A stretch of 64,000 nt of DNA from Bacteroidales bacterium (GTDB lineage Bacteria; Bacteroidota; Bacteroidia; Bacteroidales; VadinHA17), in the NCBI GenBank assembly GCA_020201035.1, contig JAIVHO010000038.1, positions 1-64,000 on the forward strand, given 5' to 3'. Positions within the stretch are counted from its first letter, which is position 1. Every line of letters begins with the position of its first letter. The position numbers and the translations under genes are program-made. Below the pieces are notes generated by a model, which worked only from the letters and a program-made list of their open reading frames with translations, did not search any database and had not been told where the DNA came from. Shown piece after piece: positions 18,184-27,221 of the stretch.

Positions 18184-19986
18184 CTATTTAATAATCTCCC
18201 TGTTCTCACCACATTTAAGCATCATATCACCAAAATATGGATTCCTTATCTCCTCTGTTTCACTTAACCAGAATGCTCCGCTGTCATTCTCAGCCATAGG
18301 GCAATACTGGTAGTATGCCACCTGTCCGCTGAGACCGAAAAATTTCACAGTCTCAAAGAATGCAAGGTTAAATTGAGCAAACTGATGTCTCTGTACTTCA
18401 ATATCGTCTGACTTTTCAATCGGGTCGAGCAAGCTCATAAGTTTCTCCATCTTTTTCATCCAAACCATATGTGCATCACCCCCCAGAAGAGCCATATCGG
18501 TTTTGTCAATGGCTGATTTAACTCTGGCAGATTCATCGCTTACAGTGACGGCATCAGAATTAACAAAGGCATTCTTCATCTCCAGGTAAGCTAAATAGAC
18601 AGATGTTAACTGAACCTTGAATTCTTCAGGTATATTCACGCCTCTCGTTTCCGCCGCACCCCGCACTTCTGCGATGTTATCACCGGAGGTACTACTCATA
18701 GATCCATGATTATGCCCTGTAGAGGCCATTCCTCCCTCAGGATTCATCATACCCGGCTTTCCGGCAAGCTGTGCCGCGGCATCTATACTGAAGGTTCCGT
18801 TAACAGCAATCTCTTCACCCTCATGCAGACCTTCCGTTATTATGTAGCTATCGCCAAGCCAGGGCCCCAGATCAATCTCCCGCATCAGGAAGCTTATACC
18901 GCTTTCTGACTCACTTTTAACGTAAACAACAGATCTTTTACCTGTCCACATAACTGCTGATCCCGGCACAACAATTACCTCCTTACCACCCTTGAGTGAA
19001 GCTTCTGAAATTCCTGTGGCAAACATTTCAGGCTTAAGTTTTAAATCCCTGTTGTCAACCTCAACCCGTGCCCTGGCTGTCCTTGTACGGCTGTTTATTA
19101 CCGGGTCTATAAATGAAATTGCACCGCTGAATTTTTCACCGGGCCAGGAAGAGACAGTGAAGCTTATCCTGTCGCCGCGATTGATCCACGCAATATCTGA
19201 CTCATACAGATCAAACATAAGCCACACCTGTGAGAGGTCTGTAATCTCATAAATTGTCTGTCCGGTTTTTATATAATCACCGGCAGAGACGCCGATTGAT
19301 GTAACAAATCCGGAAACATCCGCTCTTACAGGAAACTCTTCGGTTACCCGCCCGGATTCCAGTATATCTTCAATCTGGCTGTTTGATAGCTTCAGGTTTT
19401 TCAGCTTCTCCCTTGCAGCATTAAATATAACAGGCTGTTCTGTCTGAATCTTCTGCGCTTCAAGAAGCTCCTGCTGAGCAGTAACAAGATCAGGTGAATA
19501 GATTGCCGCTATTGTTTGACCGGCTTCTACAAATTCACCGGTAAAGTTTACCCGCAGATTCTCTATCCTGCCGGGAATATGAGACGATTGTGAGTATACC
19601 AGTCGCTGATCGGCCACAACCTTTCCAGTGAGACGGATATTTTTAACAGGCTTTTCTGAACTCACCATCATTGTACTCACTCCTGCCAGTTTGATGGCGG
19701 TTGGTGACATCTGTATGGCATCAGGATCAGCATCTCCGCCCTGATCTGATTCAAGAGGTATCAGATCCATTCCGCATATCGGGCAATCGCCAGGTTCCTG
19801 CTGTCTTATCTGAGGATGCATTGAGCAGGTCCAGGTTGTTTCACCATTCACTTCAGCCGCCTCAGTATGCAGATGTTCACTGCCCCGGGGTTTCTTTGAA
19901 AGGCCGAAGATCAATCCACCGGCCAGCAATCCGGTAAGGAGAGCCACGGTACCTATAATTATTGTTGCCTTATCTAATTTCTTCAT
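18184..19986 (-). CDS. cusB: CusB-type RND efflux periplasmic adaptor with metal-binding and DUF3347 domains
   Basis: A 600-residue membrane-fusion protein that would link the CusA pump to an outer-membrane channel. After an N-terminal membrane anchor comes a metal-binding module (WTCSMHPQIRQQ...CPICGMDLIPLE, about residues 52-78). Adaptor domains follow (beta-barrel, lipoyl and helical hairpin; for example SQSSHIPGRIENLRVNFTGE). The C-terminal 150 residues are a DUF3347 module with YCPMAEN. The two Cys/His/Met-rich modules are typical of Bacteroidota Cu(I)/Ag(I) adaptors. It starts 1 bp after the truncated outer-membrane factor frame ends. Family is firm; copper rather than zinc or cobalt is inferred from the modules. 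Confidence 0.92.
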   Translation of the reverse strand: MKKLDKATIIIGTVALLTGLLAGGLIFGLSKKPRGSEHLHTEAAEVNGETTWTCSMHPQIRQQEPGDCPICGMDLIPLESDQGGDADPDAIQMSPTAIKLAGVSTMMVSSEKPVKNIRLTGKVVADQRLVYSQSSHIPGRIENLRVNFTGEFVEAGQTIAAIYSPDLVTAQQELLEAQKIQTEQPVIFNAAREKLKNLKLSNSQIEDILESGRVTEEFPVRADVSGFVTSIGVSAGDYIKTGQTIYEITDLSQVWLMFDLYESDIAWINRGDRISFTVSSWPGEKFSGAISFIDPVINSRTRTARARVEVDNRDLKLKPEMFATGISEASLKGGKEVIVVPGSAVMWTGKRSVVYVKSESESGISFLMREIDLGPWLGDSYIITEGLHEGEEIAVNGTFSIDAAAQLAGKPGMMNPEGGMASTGHNHGSMSSTSGDNIAEVRGAAETRGVNIPEEFKVQLTSVYLAYLEMKNAFVNSDAVTVSDESARVKSAIDKTDMALLGGDAHMVWMKKMEKLMSLLDPIEKSDDIEVQRHQFAQFNLAFFETVKFFGLSGQVAYYQYCPMAENDSGAFWLSETEEIRNPYFGDMMLKCGENREIIK

Positions 19987-19987
19987 T

Positions 19988-21072
19988 TTAGTACTCTTTA
20001 GCAGTGATATAATTCATTTTATTCAGAAGGGTATGGTAACGGGCGAGAGCTGAATATCTCATCTTCCGGTATTGCAACAGTTGCTGCTGCATACGAAGAA
20101 CCTCCTCAAACTCTTTTCCTGAGCCGCTGTAAGCCTCAAGCAACAGTTTAACGGATATCTCCGTATTCTCAATCTGTTCACCATACAGCCTTACCAAATG
20201 CTCCTCACGGGTAATTGATGAGATAAGAGTTTCATATTCCGTTTCCAGAAAATTTGTGTATTCTTCTTTTTTCAGGGCATTACTCTCAGTCAGCAACTGC
20301 GCACTTCTGATGGCAGCATTATACTTTTTTCTCCAGAGCGGAATGGTAACCGATACCATTGGCATCAGAATATCCTTGCCGTTCTCATCCATTGTAACAC
20401 CGGTTCTCTCTCCTGTCACAACATAGTCTACACCCACTCCTATTCCTGGCAGACCCCGCTTCCGGGCCACCTCCTCCCCTGCCTTTCCGGCCTCGATCTT
20501 CAGCTCAAGTGATCTCAGGGCAGGATTGCCGGCTGTGATATCAGCAACACTATATCCGGGATCTGAGAGGTCAACTGAAAGCTCCCCTTCAACGTTTACA
20601 GGTTCCCCTGCATCCCTGTTAAGCAGATTGTTAAAGGCAGTCAGCAGTGGTTTTTCCTTCTCTTCAAGAATCTCCAGGCTGGTCAGCGATTCGTTAATCA
20701 TATTATCAACTCTCAGCACATCAACCATTCCGCCTTTACCATTCCGGTACTTTGATGTAACCTGTCTCTTATATGACTCAAGTATTTCAATGTTTTCCTG
20801 TTCAATATCCATCCACCGGTATAGTTCAAAGAGAGAGTACCAGGCACCGGCTACCCGGTAGTATAGCCTGTTCTTTTCATCAATAAATGATTGAAAAAGT
20901 GATTCCGCCTGCAGTGCTGCAACATTACCCTCAGCCTTCAGGGTTCCGAACCATGGAAACATCTGTGTCAGTGAAAATCTGGCACGCTGCGGGCCTACCC
21001 TCGTTTCAACCGGTGAAATAAAATAGCCAAATGAGAATGAAGGATCCGGAGGATATATAGTATATGTTTCAT
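19988..21072 (-). pseudogene. Outer-membrane efflux protein (CusC/TolC type) lacking its 5' end
   Basis: The body (19988-20962 from an internal ATG, 324 codons) is a clear TolC-family outer-membrane factor with two helical repeats. The same frame stays open further upstream, reading DPSFSFGYFISPVETRVGPQ just before the internal Met, which is conserved family sequence, but it reaches a stop within the cusA 3' end without any ATG. An ATG overlapping the cusA stop (ATGA, 21069-21072) opens MKHILYIL, a plausible signal-peptide start, in a different frame that soon ends. About 60-90 N-terminal residues, including the export signal, therefore appear deleted. Without the signal the product could not reach the outer membrane. 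An assembly error is the main alternative. Confidence 0.7.
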
Positions 21073-24000
21073 GACTGGTTACGCTTTAGTTTACGTTCTT
21101 CCCTGACAGCATAAAGTACAGGGACAATAAAATAGGTAATTGAGGCAAGCAGCATACCTCCGAATGCAGGAATTGCCATTGGGATCATTATGTCTGATCC
21201 CCTGCCTGTTGAGGTCAGTACAGGCAGCAGTGCTATTATGGTGGTAGCGGAAGTCATTATTGCAGGTTTTATTCTCCTCTCACCTGCTTCAATAACTGCA
21301 TCCCTAATACCCTTCAGGGTACCCGGTCTGTTACTTTTAAAACTCTGGTCGAGATAGGTTCCCATAAGCACGCCGTCGTCAGTGGCGATTCCAAACAGCG
21401 CGATAAATCCCACCCATACAGCAACGCTCAGGTTCACTGTCTCCATCCGGAAAAGATCCCTTAAATTGGTACCAAGCACTGAGAAATCTGCAAACCATGT
21501 CTGGCCGTACAGCCAGAGCATAATAAAACCGCCGCTGAATGCCATTGTAATTCCTGCAAAGATCATCAATGAGGTGCTTACCGACTTAAACTGGAAATAG
21601 AGGATAAGGAAAATTATTATCAGAACCACCGGCACAACTATTGAAAGCCTGTTTTCAGCCCTCACCTGATTTTCATAATTTCCTGAAAACTTATAGCTTA
21701 TACCGGCAGGTACCGTTAATTCCCCTGAATCAACTCTCTGCTGAATTGCATCCCGGGCGTCCTCCACTACTGTCACTTCTGAATACCCCTCTCTCTTATC
21801 AAAAAGAACATACCCAACCAGAAAAGTCTCCTCGCTCTTAATAGCCTGGGGGCCCCTGACATATTCTATATTCACAATCTGCTGAAGCGGAATTGTTGCC
21901 CCTGACGGAGTAGATATTAATATATTACCCAGCTCTTCAGGGCTATCTCTCAGTTCGCGGGGATACCTTACACGTACGGGGAAACGCTCCCTTCCTTCTA
22001 CCGTATAAGTTACGGCCATTCCCCCTATGGCAGTCTCTATAGTTTGCTGAACATCATCAATATTTAGTCCATACCTTGAGATCTTATCCCGGTCAATATT
22101 CAAATGTATATATGGTTTACCAACAATACGGTCGGCAAACACAGCCTCACTCTTAACCGAAGGCACCTCTTTCAGAACAGACTCAAGCTGCATACCAAAA
22201 TCCTCAATGGTATTTAAATCGGGACCATACACCTTTATCCCCATGGGTGCACGCATACCTGTCTGAAGCATTACGAGCCGTGTCTCTATTGGTTGTAGTT
22301 TTGGTGCCGAGGTAAGGCCTGGGATCCGGGTCACCCTGACAATCTCATCCCAAATATCATCCGATGATCTGATATGATCACGCCAGTTACGGAAATAGAG
22401 GCCTTTTTCATCAGGTACCAGGTCTGATGATTTGATACCATTTTCCAGAGCCTCACTGTTTGTATAGCTCTCACCGCCAACCGTAATAAACCGGTTATCA
22501 GCGTCCACCCTGAATTTCTGTCGGCGTCCTTTCAGGTTCAGAGCATATTCCGGTTTATAATTTATAACATTCTCAAACATGGATATTGGAGCAGGATCAA
22601 GCGCTGACTCAACCCGGCCAAGCTTACCTACGGTAAGTTCCACCTCGGGGATTGACGTGACCAGCATATCAACCTGAGCCAGAACGTTCAGGTTCATTTC
22701 CATGCCGGAGTGGGGCATTGTTGTGGGCATCAGCAGAAAGCTCCCTTCATCAAGTGATGGCATAAACTCCTTGCCAATACCGGGAAAGGTATGGGACAGG
22801 TGCGACCACACACCGGCTGTCCGGATATTCAGACCAACGCTGTCAAATCCCTTTTCTACAAACCCGAACACCCTGCTGAATCCCATCCATATTACGAGGG
22901 CAAGGGTAATTAATAAAACCGGCAGACTAATAAAGAGAGCCTTATGGTCAAGTGTCCAGTTGAGTATTCTTTTATAAAACCTCTCAATTGCCAGGAAAAA
23001 TCCCAGTATCAGGGCAACAAGCAGCCCTACGAACAGGAAGTTGGTAAAGAGGCTTTCTGACGGACCAAGAGGTAACCAGTACTTTGCCAGCAGCCAGGTA
23101 ATTGCAACCACTGCTATAATGAGATCAGAGAGTTGAAGAGCTCTCAGCCCGAATCGCTTCACGGCGTTACCAAAGCCTGATTTATCTGAAATAACATAAG
23201 TGCCATAGCGCTCTTTTACCATCGCAGATATACCGTAGGCAACCAGTATGATGCCCCCGAATGAAAACCCTGTAATAATTGCTGCTACACCGACCGGAAT
23301 AAGTGAAATATTAATCCATTTCACAATCACCTTCCTTTTAATGGTTGCTCCAAAAAAGATGTGAGCAAGCGCAGGAAGGATAAAGAGAGAAACGATAAGG
23401 GCGGCAATCAGGGCAAATGTTTTTGTAAATGCCAGCGGGCCAAATAGTTTTCCTTCAGCATGCTGCATGGTAAATACAGGGATAAAACTGACAATCGTTG
23501 TTGAGACTGCAGTCAGAATTGCAGATGATACTTCTGAGGCACCATTATAGATTGTTGTAATCAGTTTACGGCCAGGCGGACTCTCCTTAAGGTGTTTAAC
23601 CACATTTTCAGAAAGTATTATTCCCAGATCGACCATTGTCCCGATAGCAATTGCTATTCCTGACAGGGCAACAATATTGGCATCAACACCAAAATATCTC
23701 ATTGCTATAAACACCATCAGAACGGATATCGGCAGCAGGCTTGAGATCAGCAGGGATGCCCTCAGGTTGATCACCATAACCATAACCACCAGTATGGCAA
23801 TAATTATCTGAAGGATCAAGGCCTCCTCGAGTGTCCCAAGCGTTTCATAAATCAGTTCTGACCGGTCGTAGAATGGAACAACAGTCAGTTTGCTCAGAGT
23901 GCCGTCAGAGAGTCTCTTTTCTGGCAATCCGGGGGTGATCTCTTCTATCTTATCCTTTACGTTATTGATAACCTGCAGTGGATTTGCACCATACCTTGCA

Positions 24001-24917
24001 ACCACAACCCCACCTACCACACCGGCACCATCCTTATCAAGTGCTCCCCTTCGCGGAGCCGGGCCAAGGGTTACCACACCGATATCGCTTATCCGTACCG
24101 GAGTATTATCCTGCACTGCAACCACTGCCTTCTCAATATCCTCTGGTGATTTGATATATCCCAGTCCCCTTACCAGATACTCTGCCTGGTTTATTTCGAT
24201 GGTACGTGCACCAACGTCCCTGTTTGAACCCTGCACTGCAACCATCACTTTATGAAGGGGTATATTATATGCCTGCAGGGCATCCGGATTCACATCAATC
24301 TGATACTCCTGAACATATCCACCAATTGAGGCCACCTCTGATACACCGCTGGCAGCATTCAGTCCATACTTTACATAGAAATCCTGAACTGTGCGAATCT
24401 CATGAAGATCCCATCCCCCGGTAGGGTTCCCATCCGGATCACGTCCCTCCAGAGTATACCAGAAGACCTGACCGAGTGCAGTAGCATCAGGGCCCAGAGC
24501 AGGCTGAACACCTTCAGGCAGGATACCCGGGGGAAGGGCACTCAGTTTTTCAAGAATACGGGAGCGCGACCAGTAGAATTCAATATCCTCATCAAAGATG
24601 ACAAAGATGCTGGAAAACCCAAACATAGAAGTGCTCCGGACTGATTTTACCCCGGGAATACCCAGTAGCCAGGTTGTCAGCGGATAGGTAATCTGGTAAT
24701 CAATATCCTGTGGAGACCGGCCTTTCCATTCGGTAAACACAATCTGCTGATTCTCTCCGATATCCGGAATAGCATCCACCGGCACCGGATCTGAAGGTAA
24801 CACACCTATCTGCCATCCGAAAGGAGCGGTGATAATACCCCACGAAATTAAGAGACCGAGTAGAAGAAGTGTTACAAGTCTGTTTTCAAGAAAATACCTG
24901 ATAATTCGGTTTAACAT
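21069..24917 (-). CDS. cusA: CusA/CzcA-family heavy-metal efflux RND transporter
   Basis: A 1282-residue inner-membrane pump of the HME-RND family that exports metal ions using the proton gradient. Twelve membrane helices are arranged in two halves: one near the N-terminus, a group at about residues 345-560 with an extra hydrophobic block at about 570-700, and the last group near the C-terminus. Motifs include the proton-relay segment GIAIAIGTMVDLGIILSE and its C-terminal counterpart GIATDDGVLMGTYLD. A methionine-rich periplasmic part (MPTTMPHSGMEMN, MLQTGMRAPMG) favours Cu(I)/Ag(I). The length exceeds the usual 1040 residues through an insertion between helices, common in Bacteroidota. It is followed directly by the damaged outer-membrane factor gene. 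Confidence 0.93.
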   Translation of the reverse strand: MLNRIIRYFLENRLVTLLLLGLLISWGIITAPFGWQIGVLPSDPVPVDAIPDIGENQQIVFTEWKGRSPQDIDYQITYPLTTWLLGIPGVKSVRSTSMFGFSSIFVIFDEDIEFYWSRSRILEKLSALPPGILPEGVQPALGPDATALGQVFWYTLEGRDPDGNPTGGWDLHEIRTVQDFYVKYGLNAASGVSEVASIGGYVQEYQIDVNPDALQAYNIPLHKVMVAVQGSNRDVGARTIEINQAEYLVRGLGYIKSPEDIEKAVVAVQDNTPVRISDIGVVTLGPAPRRGALDKDGAGVVGGVVVARYGANPLQVINNVKDKIEEITPGLPEKRLSDGTLSKLTVVPFYDRSELIYETLGTLEEALILQIIIAILVVMVMVINLRASLLISSLLPISVLMVFIAMRYFGVDANIVALSGIAIAIGTMVDLGIILSENVVKHLKESPPGRKLITTIYNGASEVSSAILTAVSTTIVSFIPVFTMQHAEGKLFGPLAFTKTFALIAALIVSLFILPALAHIFFGATIKRKVIVKWINISLIPVGVAAIITGFSFGGIILVAYGISAMVKERYGTYVISDKSGFGNAVKRFGLRALQLSDLIIAVVAITWLLAKYWLPLGPSESLFTNFLFVGLLVALILGFFLAIERFYKRILNWTLDHKALFISLPVLLITLALVIWMGFSRVFGFVEKGFDSVGLNIRTAGVWSHLSHTFPGIGKEFMPSLDEGSFLLMPTTMPHSGMEMNLNVLAQVDMLVTSIPEVELTVGKLGRVESALDPAPISMFENVINYKPEYALNLKGRRQKFRVDADNRFITVGGESYTNSEALENGIKSSDLVPDEKGLYFRNWRDHIRSSDDIWDEIVRVTRIPGLTSAPKLQPIETRLVMLQTGMRAPMGIKVYGPDLNTIEDFGMQLESVLKEVPSVKSEAVFADRIVGKPYIHLNIDRDKISRYGLNIDDVQQTIETAIGGMAVTYTVEGRERFPVRVRYPRELRDSPEELGNILISTPSGATIPLQQIVNIEYVRGPQAIKSEETFLVGYVLFDKREGYSEVTVVEDARDAIQQRVDSGELTVPAGISYKFSGNYENQVRAENRLSIVVPVVLIIIFLILYFQFKSVSTSLMIFAGITMAFSGGFIMLWLYGQTWFADFSVLGTNLRDLFRMETVNLSVAVWVGFIALFGIATDDGVLMGTYLDQSFKSNRPGTLKGIRDAVIEAGERRIKPAIMTSATTIIALLPVLTSTGRGSDIMIPMAIPAFGGMLLASITYFIVPVLYAVREERKLKRNQS

Positions 24918-25007
24918 AATATAGCAGTTTGCAAATGATACAACAATTTACAGTACCATAGCCGGTTAAGAGTTTATCCGGCTAATCTGTTGACAGTTGT
25001 ATACCTG

Positions 25008-25379
25008 CTATAAAATATATACCTGAAGAGAGGCAAGCCTCTCACCTAATGGGATAGGCGGCGGCTTGCGGTTTGAGTTAAAATGAGGGTTTACTTTTGT
25101 CATTGAGGCCTCTGACATATCTGCCAGTTGCACCGGAAACAGTTCAATCACATTTTCATGTGACAGAACATCTGACCATATCGGGGTAAAATCATCCTCC
25201 AGAAGAATTGTAACTGTTTCATTATGGCAGCACCCTTCCATATCACAGCATGCCTGGGGCGTTGTCATAAGTGCCACAGACCTCAGGCTATCACCACAGA
25301 AATGTCTGGTAATAGTCACGCCTGATGTCACCATGACAACTGTCACAACAAGAATAATATGTAAAACCCTCCTTAACAT
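25008..25379 (-). CDS. HYC_CC_PP-type small exported protein
   Basis: A 123-residue protein with an N-terminal hydrophobic segment and the ordered motifs that name the HYC_CC_PP group: a His-x-Cys near residue 27 (RHFCGD), two CC pairs (QACCDMEGCCHNE) and a PPP run near the C-terminus (KPPPIP). These proteins commonly head metal-efflux operons in Bacteroidota; the Cys/His content suggests a metal sensor or scavenger at the membrane. It lies 90 bp upstream of cusA on the same strand and is probably the first gene of the operon. A 17-bp tandem repeat occupies its upstream region. Confidence 0.75.
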   Translation of the reverse strand: MLRRVLHIILVVTVVMVTSGVTITRHFCGDSLRSVALMTTPQACCDMEGCCHNETVTILLEDDFTPIWSDVLSHENVIELFPVQLADMSEASMTKVNPHFNSNRKPPPIPLGERLASLQVYIL

Positions 25380-25427
25380 TGTAACTTATTCTGCACGGAT
25401 AACAAACAGGTCTGATCTTTTGTTTAG

Positions 25428-25514
25428 AACAAAAAACTCGTTTGAAAACAAATAACTGGTTTAAACAAATACCCGTCTCCAACAAATACCTGTCTCAAAC
25501 AAATACCTGTCTTA
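25428..25514. repeat. 17-bp tandem repeat upstream of the copper-efflux operon
   Basis: Units beginning AACAAATA start at 25447, 25464, 25481 and 25498, an exact 17-bp period. The last three read close to AACAAATACCTGTCTCA. A degenerate fifth copy lies at 25428-25446. The array sits 50-135 bp upstream of the HYC_CC_PP gene start, where promoter or operator sites would be, and downstream of the convergent-side hydrolase gene end. Iterated half-sites for a regulator are possible; simple slippage is the alternative. Confidence 0.85.
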
Positions 25515-25581
25515 AGGAAAGGACCTGTATTAAGTTAAATCAAGGGGAAAGTGTCTTTACCGGTCACGTTTCAGCAGGGCT

Positions 25582-26958
25582 TCAGCCGGTGGGAAGTGTG
25601 GCTATAATATCTTTCAGAAGCCTGTTAAAATCCATACTGTTATCCGGAGAGTATCCCAGGATAACCACAGCAAGGTCAAGAGAGGGTATCATAAAGATCC
25701 TCTGCCCGTCGTGACCGATACACATAAACATATCTGCAGGTGCTGAAGGCACCTTGTCTCCCCTGTTCAGCCAGAATAATGATCCATACTCCCCGGCACT
25801 GGCCTGAGTGGCTGACACACTATATTCAACCCACCCCTCCGGCAACACCCTTTCGCCGGCAAAGAGACCATCCTGCAGATAGAGAAGAGCAAAGCGGGCA
25901 TAATCCCTGGCAGTCATATAGAGATATGAGGACCCCACAAGGGTACCGGAAGCGTCAGGTTCAAAGACAGCATCAGTAATTCCAATCCTGTAAAAGAGAT
26001 CAGTGTGGGGAAAGGCATAGTACTTATTATCATTGTCAAACTCCTCCCTCAGAATCCAGGAGACTATATTTGCCGTGCCTGATGAGTAGTACCAGTGGGT
26101 ACCCGGTTCATAGGCCAGATCCTTGGTGTATGCAAACCGGGCAAAATCCTCCTCACAATGCAGCATTACCGTTACATCAGAGCGGTTACCGTAATCCTCA
26201 TTCCATCCCAGTCCGCTCTGCATCTGTAAAAGATTATTAATGGTAATCTGACTCCGCCTCTCCCCATCCCAGTCGGGCAGCAGGTTATCCGACTCAATAT
26301 CAAGTCCTCTCTCCATATTCATAACACCCACCATTGCATTGGTTACACTTTTTGCCATTGACCAGCTTAAAAAGGGAGTCTCAGCCGTGAACTGAGGCTT
26401 ATATGACTCTGCTACCGGTATTCCGTTTGACATAACAATAAAGGCAAATGCATTTCCTCCGTAAGCATTTTCGGTTATCAGGTTCTCAGTTATAGTGCCA
26501 AGCTTCTCCCTGTCTATGCCTGCCAGTGTATCTGTAACAATTTCACCCATTGGCCAGGGAATATTATCTCCGCTGTACCCGGGTTCCACTCCGGAAGGAA
26601 AATAAACACTTTTCAACTCATCAATGTCAACACCCCGCACCAGGGTAGCACCAAAGCGGTCCCTGAAGATAGCCTTTGACTTTCCCCACAAGAAACGGCT
26701 GGTAACACTCTTCTCCTCCATATCAATACTGTTGCTGGTAAGGCTGATAAATGAGAAGTTCAGATCAGTTGACTCAACCTCCTCCTGATCCCGCTGCTGC
26801 ACAAAGACAGCTGAACAGAGGTTCTTTGCTGCATAGCCTGTAATAATGGGAAGCAATGAATTGAGGTAAACGGCAGCAGCTATAATAATCAGGGCTGCCA
26901 GAATCAGAAGACCGTACATTACTCTTCTTACAGACCATTTCCGGGTTATTTCGTTCAT
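25582..26958 (-). CDS. Serine hydrolase, class C beta-lactamase/penicillin-binding family
   Basis: About 458 residues. A single N-terminal membrane anchor (GLLILAALIIIAAAVYL) is followed by a periplasmic domain of the beta-lactamase class C/esterase superfamily. The nucleophile motif SMAK (Ser200, Lys203) and the YSS segment in HWYYSSGTAN, in place of YxN, are visible, and GHDGQRIF near the C-terminus probably provides the KTG-equivalent strand. I prefer the ATG at 26956-26958 over one 15 codons upstream because the protein then begins MNEITRKWSVRR and leads straight into the anchor. The substrate could be a D-amino peptide, ester or cell-wall fragment; beta-lactam resistance should not be assumed. 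Confidence 0.87.
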   Translation of the reverse strand: MNEITRKWSVRRVMYGLLILAALIIIAAAVYLNSLLPIITGYAAKNLCSAVFVQQRDQEEVESTDLNFSFISLTSNSIDMEEKSVTSRFLWGKSKAIFRDRFGATLVRGVDIDELKSVYFPSGVEPGYSGDNIPWPMGEIVTDTLAGIDREKLGTITENLITENAYGGNAFAFIVMSNGIPVAESYKPQFTAETPFLSWSMAKSVTNAMVGVMNMERGLDIESDNLLPDWDGERRSQITINNLLQMQSGLGWNEDYGNRSDVTVMLHCEEDFARFAYTKDLAYEPGTHWYYSSGTANIVSWILREEFDNDNKYYAFPHTDLFYRIGITDAVFEPDASGTLVGSSYLYMTARDYARFALLYLQDGLFAGERVLPEGWVEYSVSATQASAGEYGSLFWLNRGDKVPSAPADMFMCIGHDGQRIFMIPSLDLAVVILGYSPDNSMDFNRLLKDIIATLPTG

Positions 26959-27221
26959 ATCTTTCGGATTAATAATTATGCCACAATTTACAATCTTTTT
27001 CACACCGGGCAGAAAGATACTGCATAAAAACAGGCCCGGAGATCAAATTTCCTACTGGCCAGCATTCAGGGAGGAATGAATCATTCTGCCGGCCTGAATG
27101 ATTTAGTCATGTATCACCCTCTAATCTGTTCTAAAGCATAAATCGGTTTAATTATCTCCTGTGATGACTGCCTGTAACACTATTTTTTTACATTTAAGCC
27201 GCAAACTAATAGTTGAAAAGG

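Noticed and set aside
25582-26958. Beta-lactam resistance gene
   Set aside because: The SxxK fold is shared by esterases and peptidases; the YxN motif is altered and there is no resistance context.
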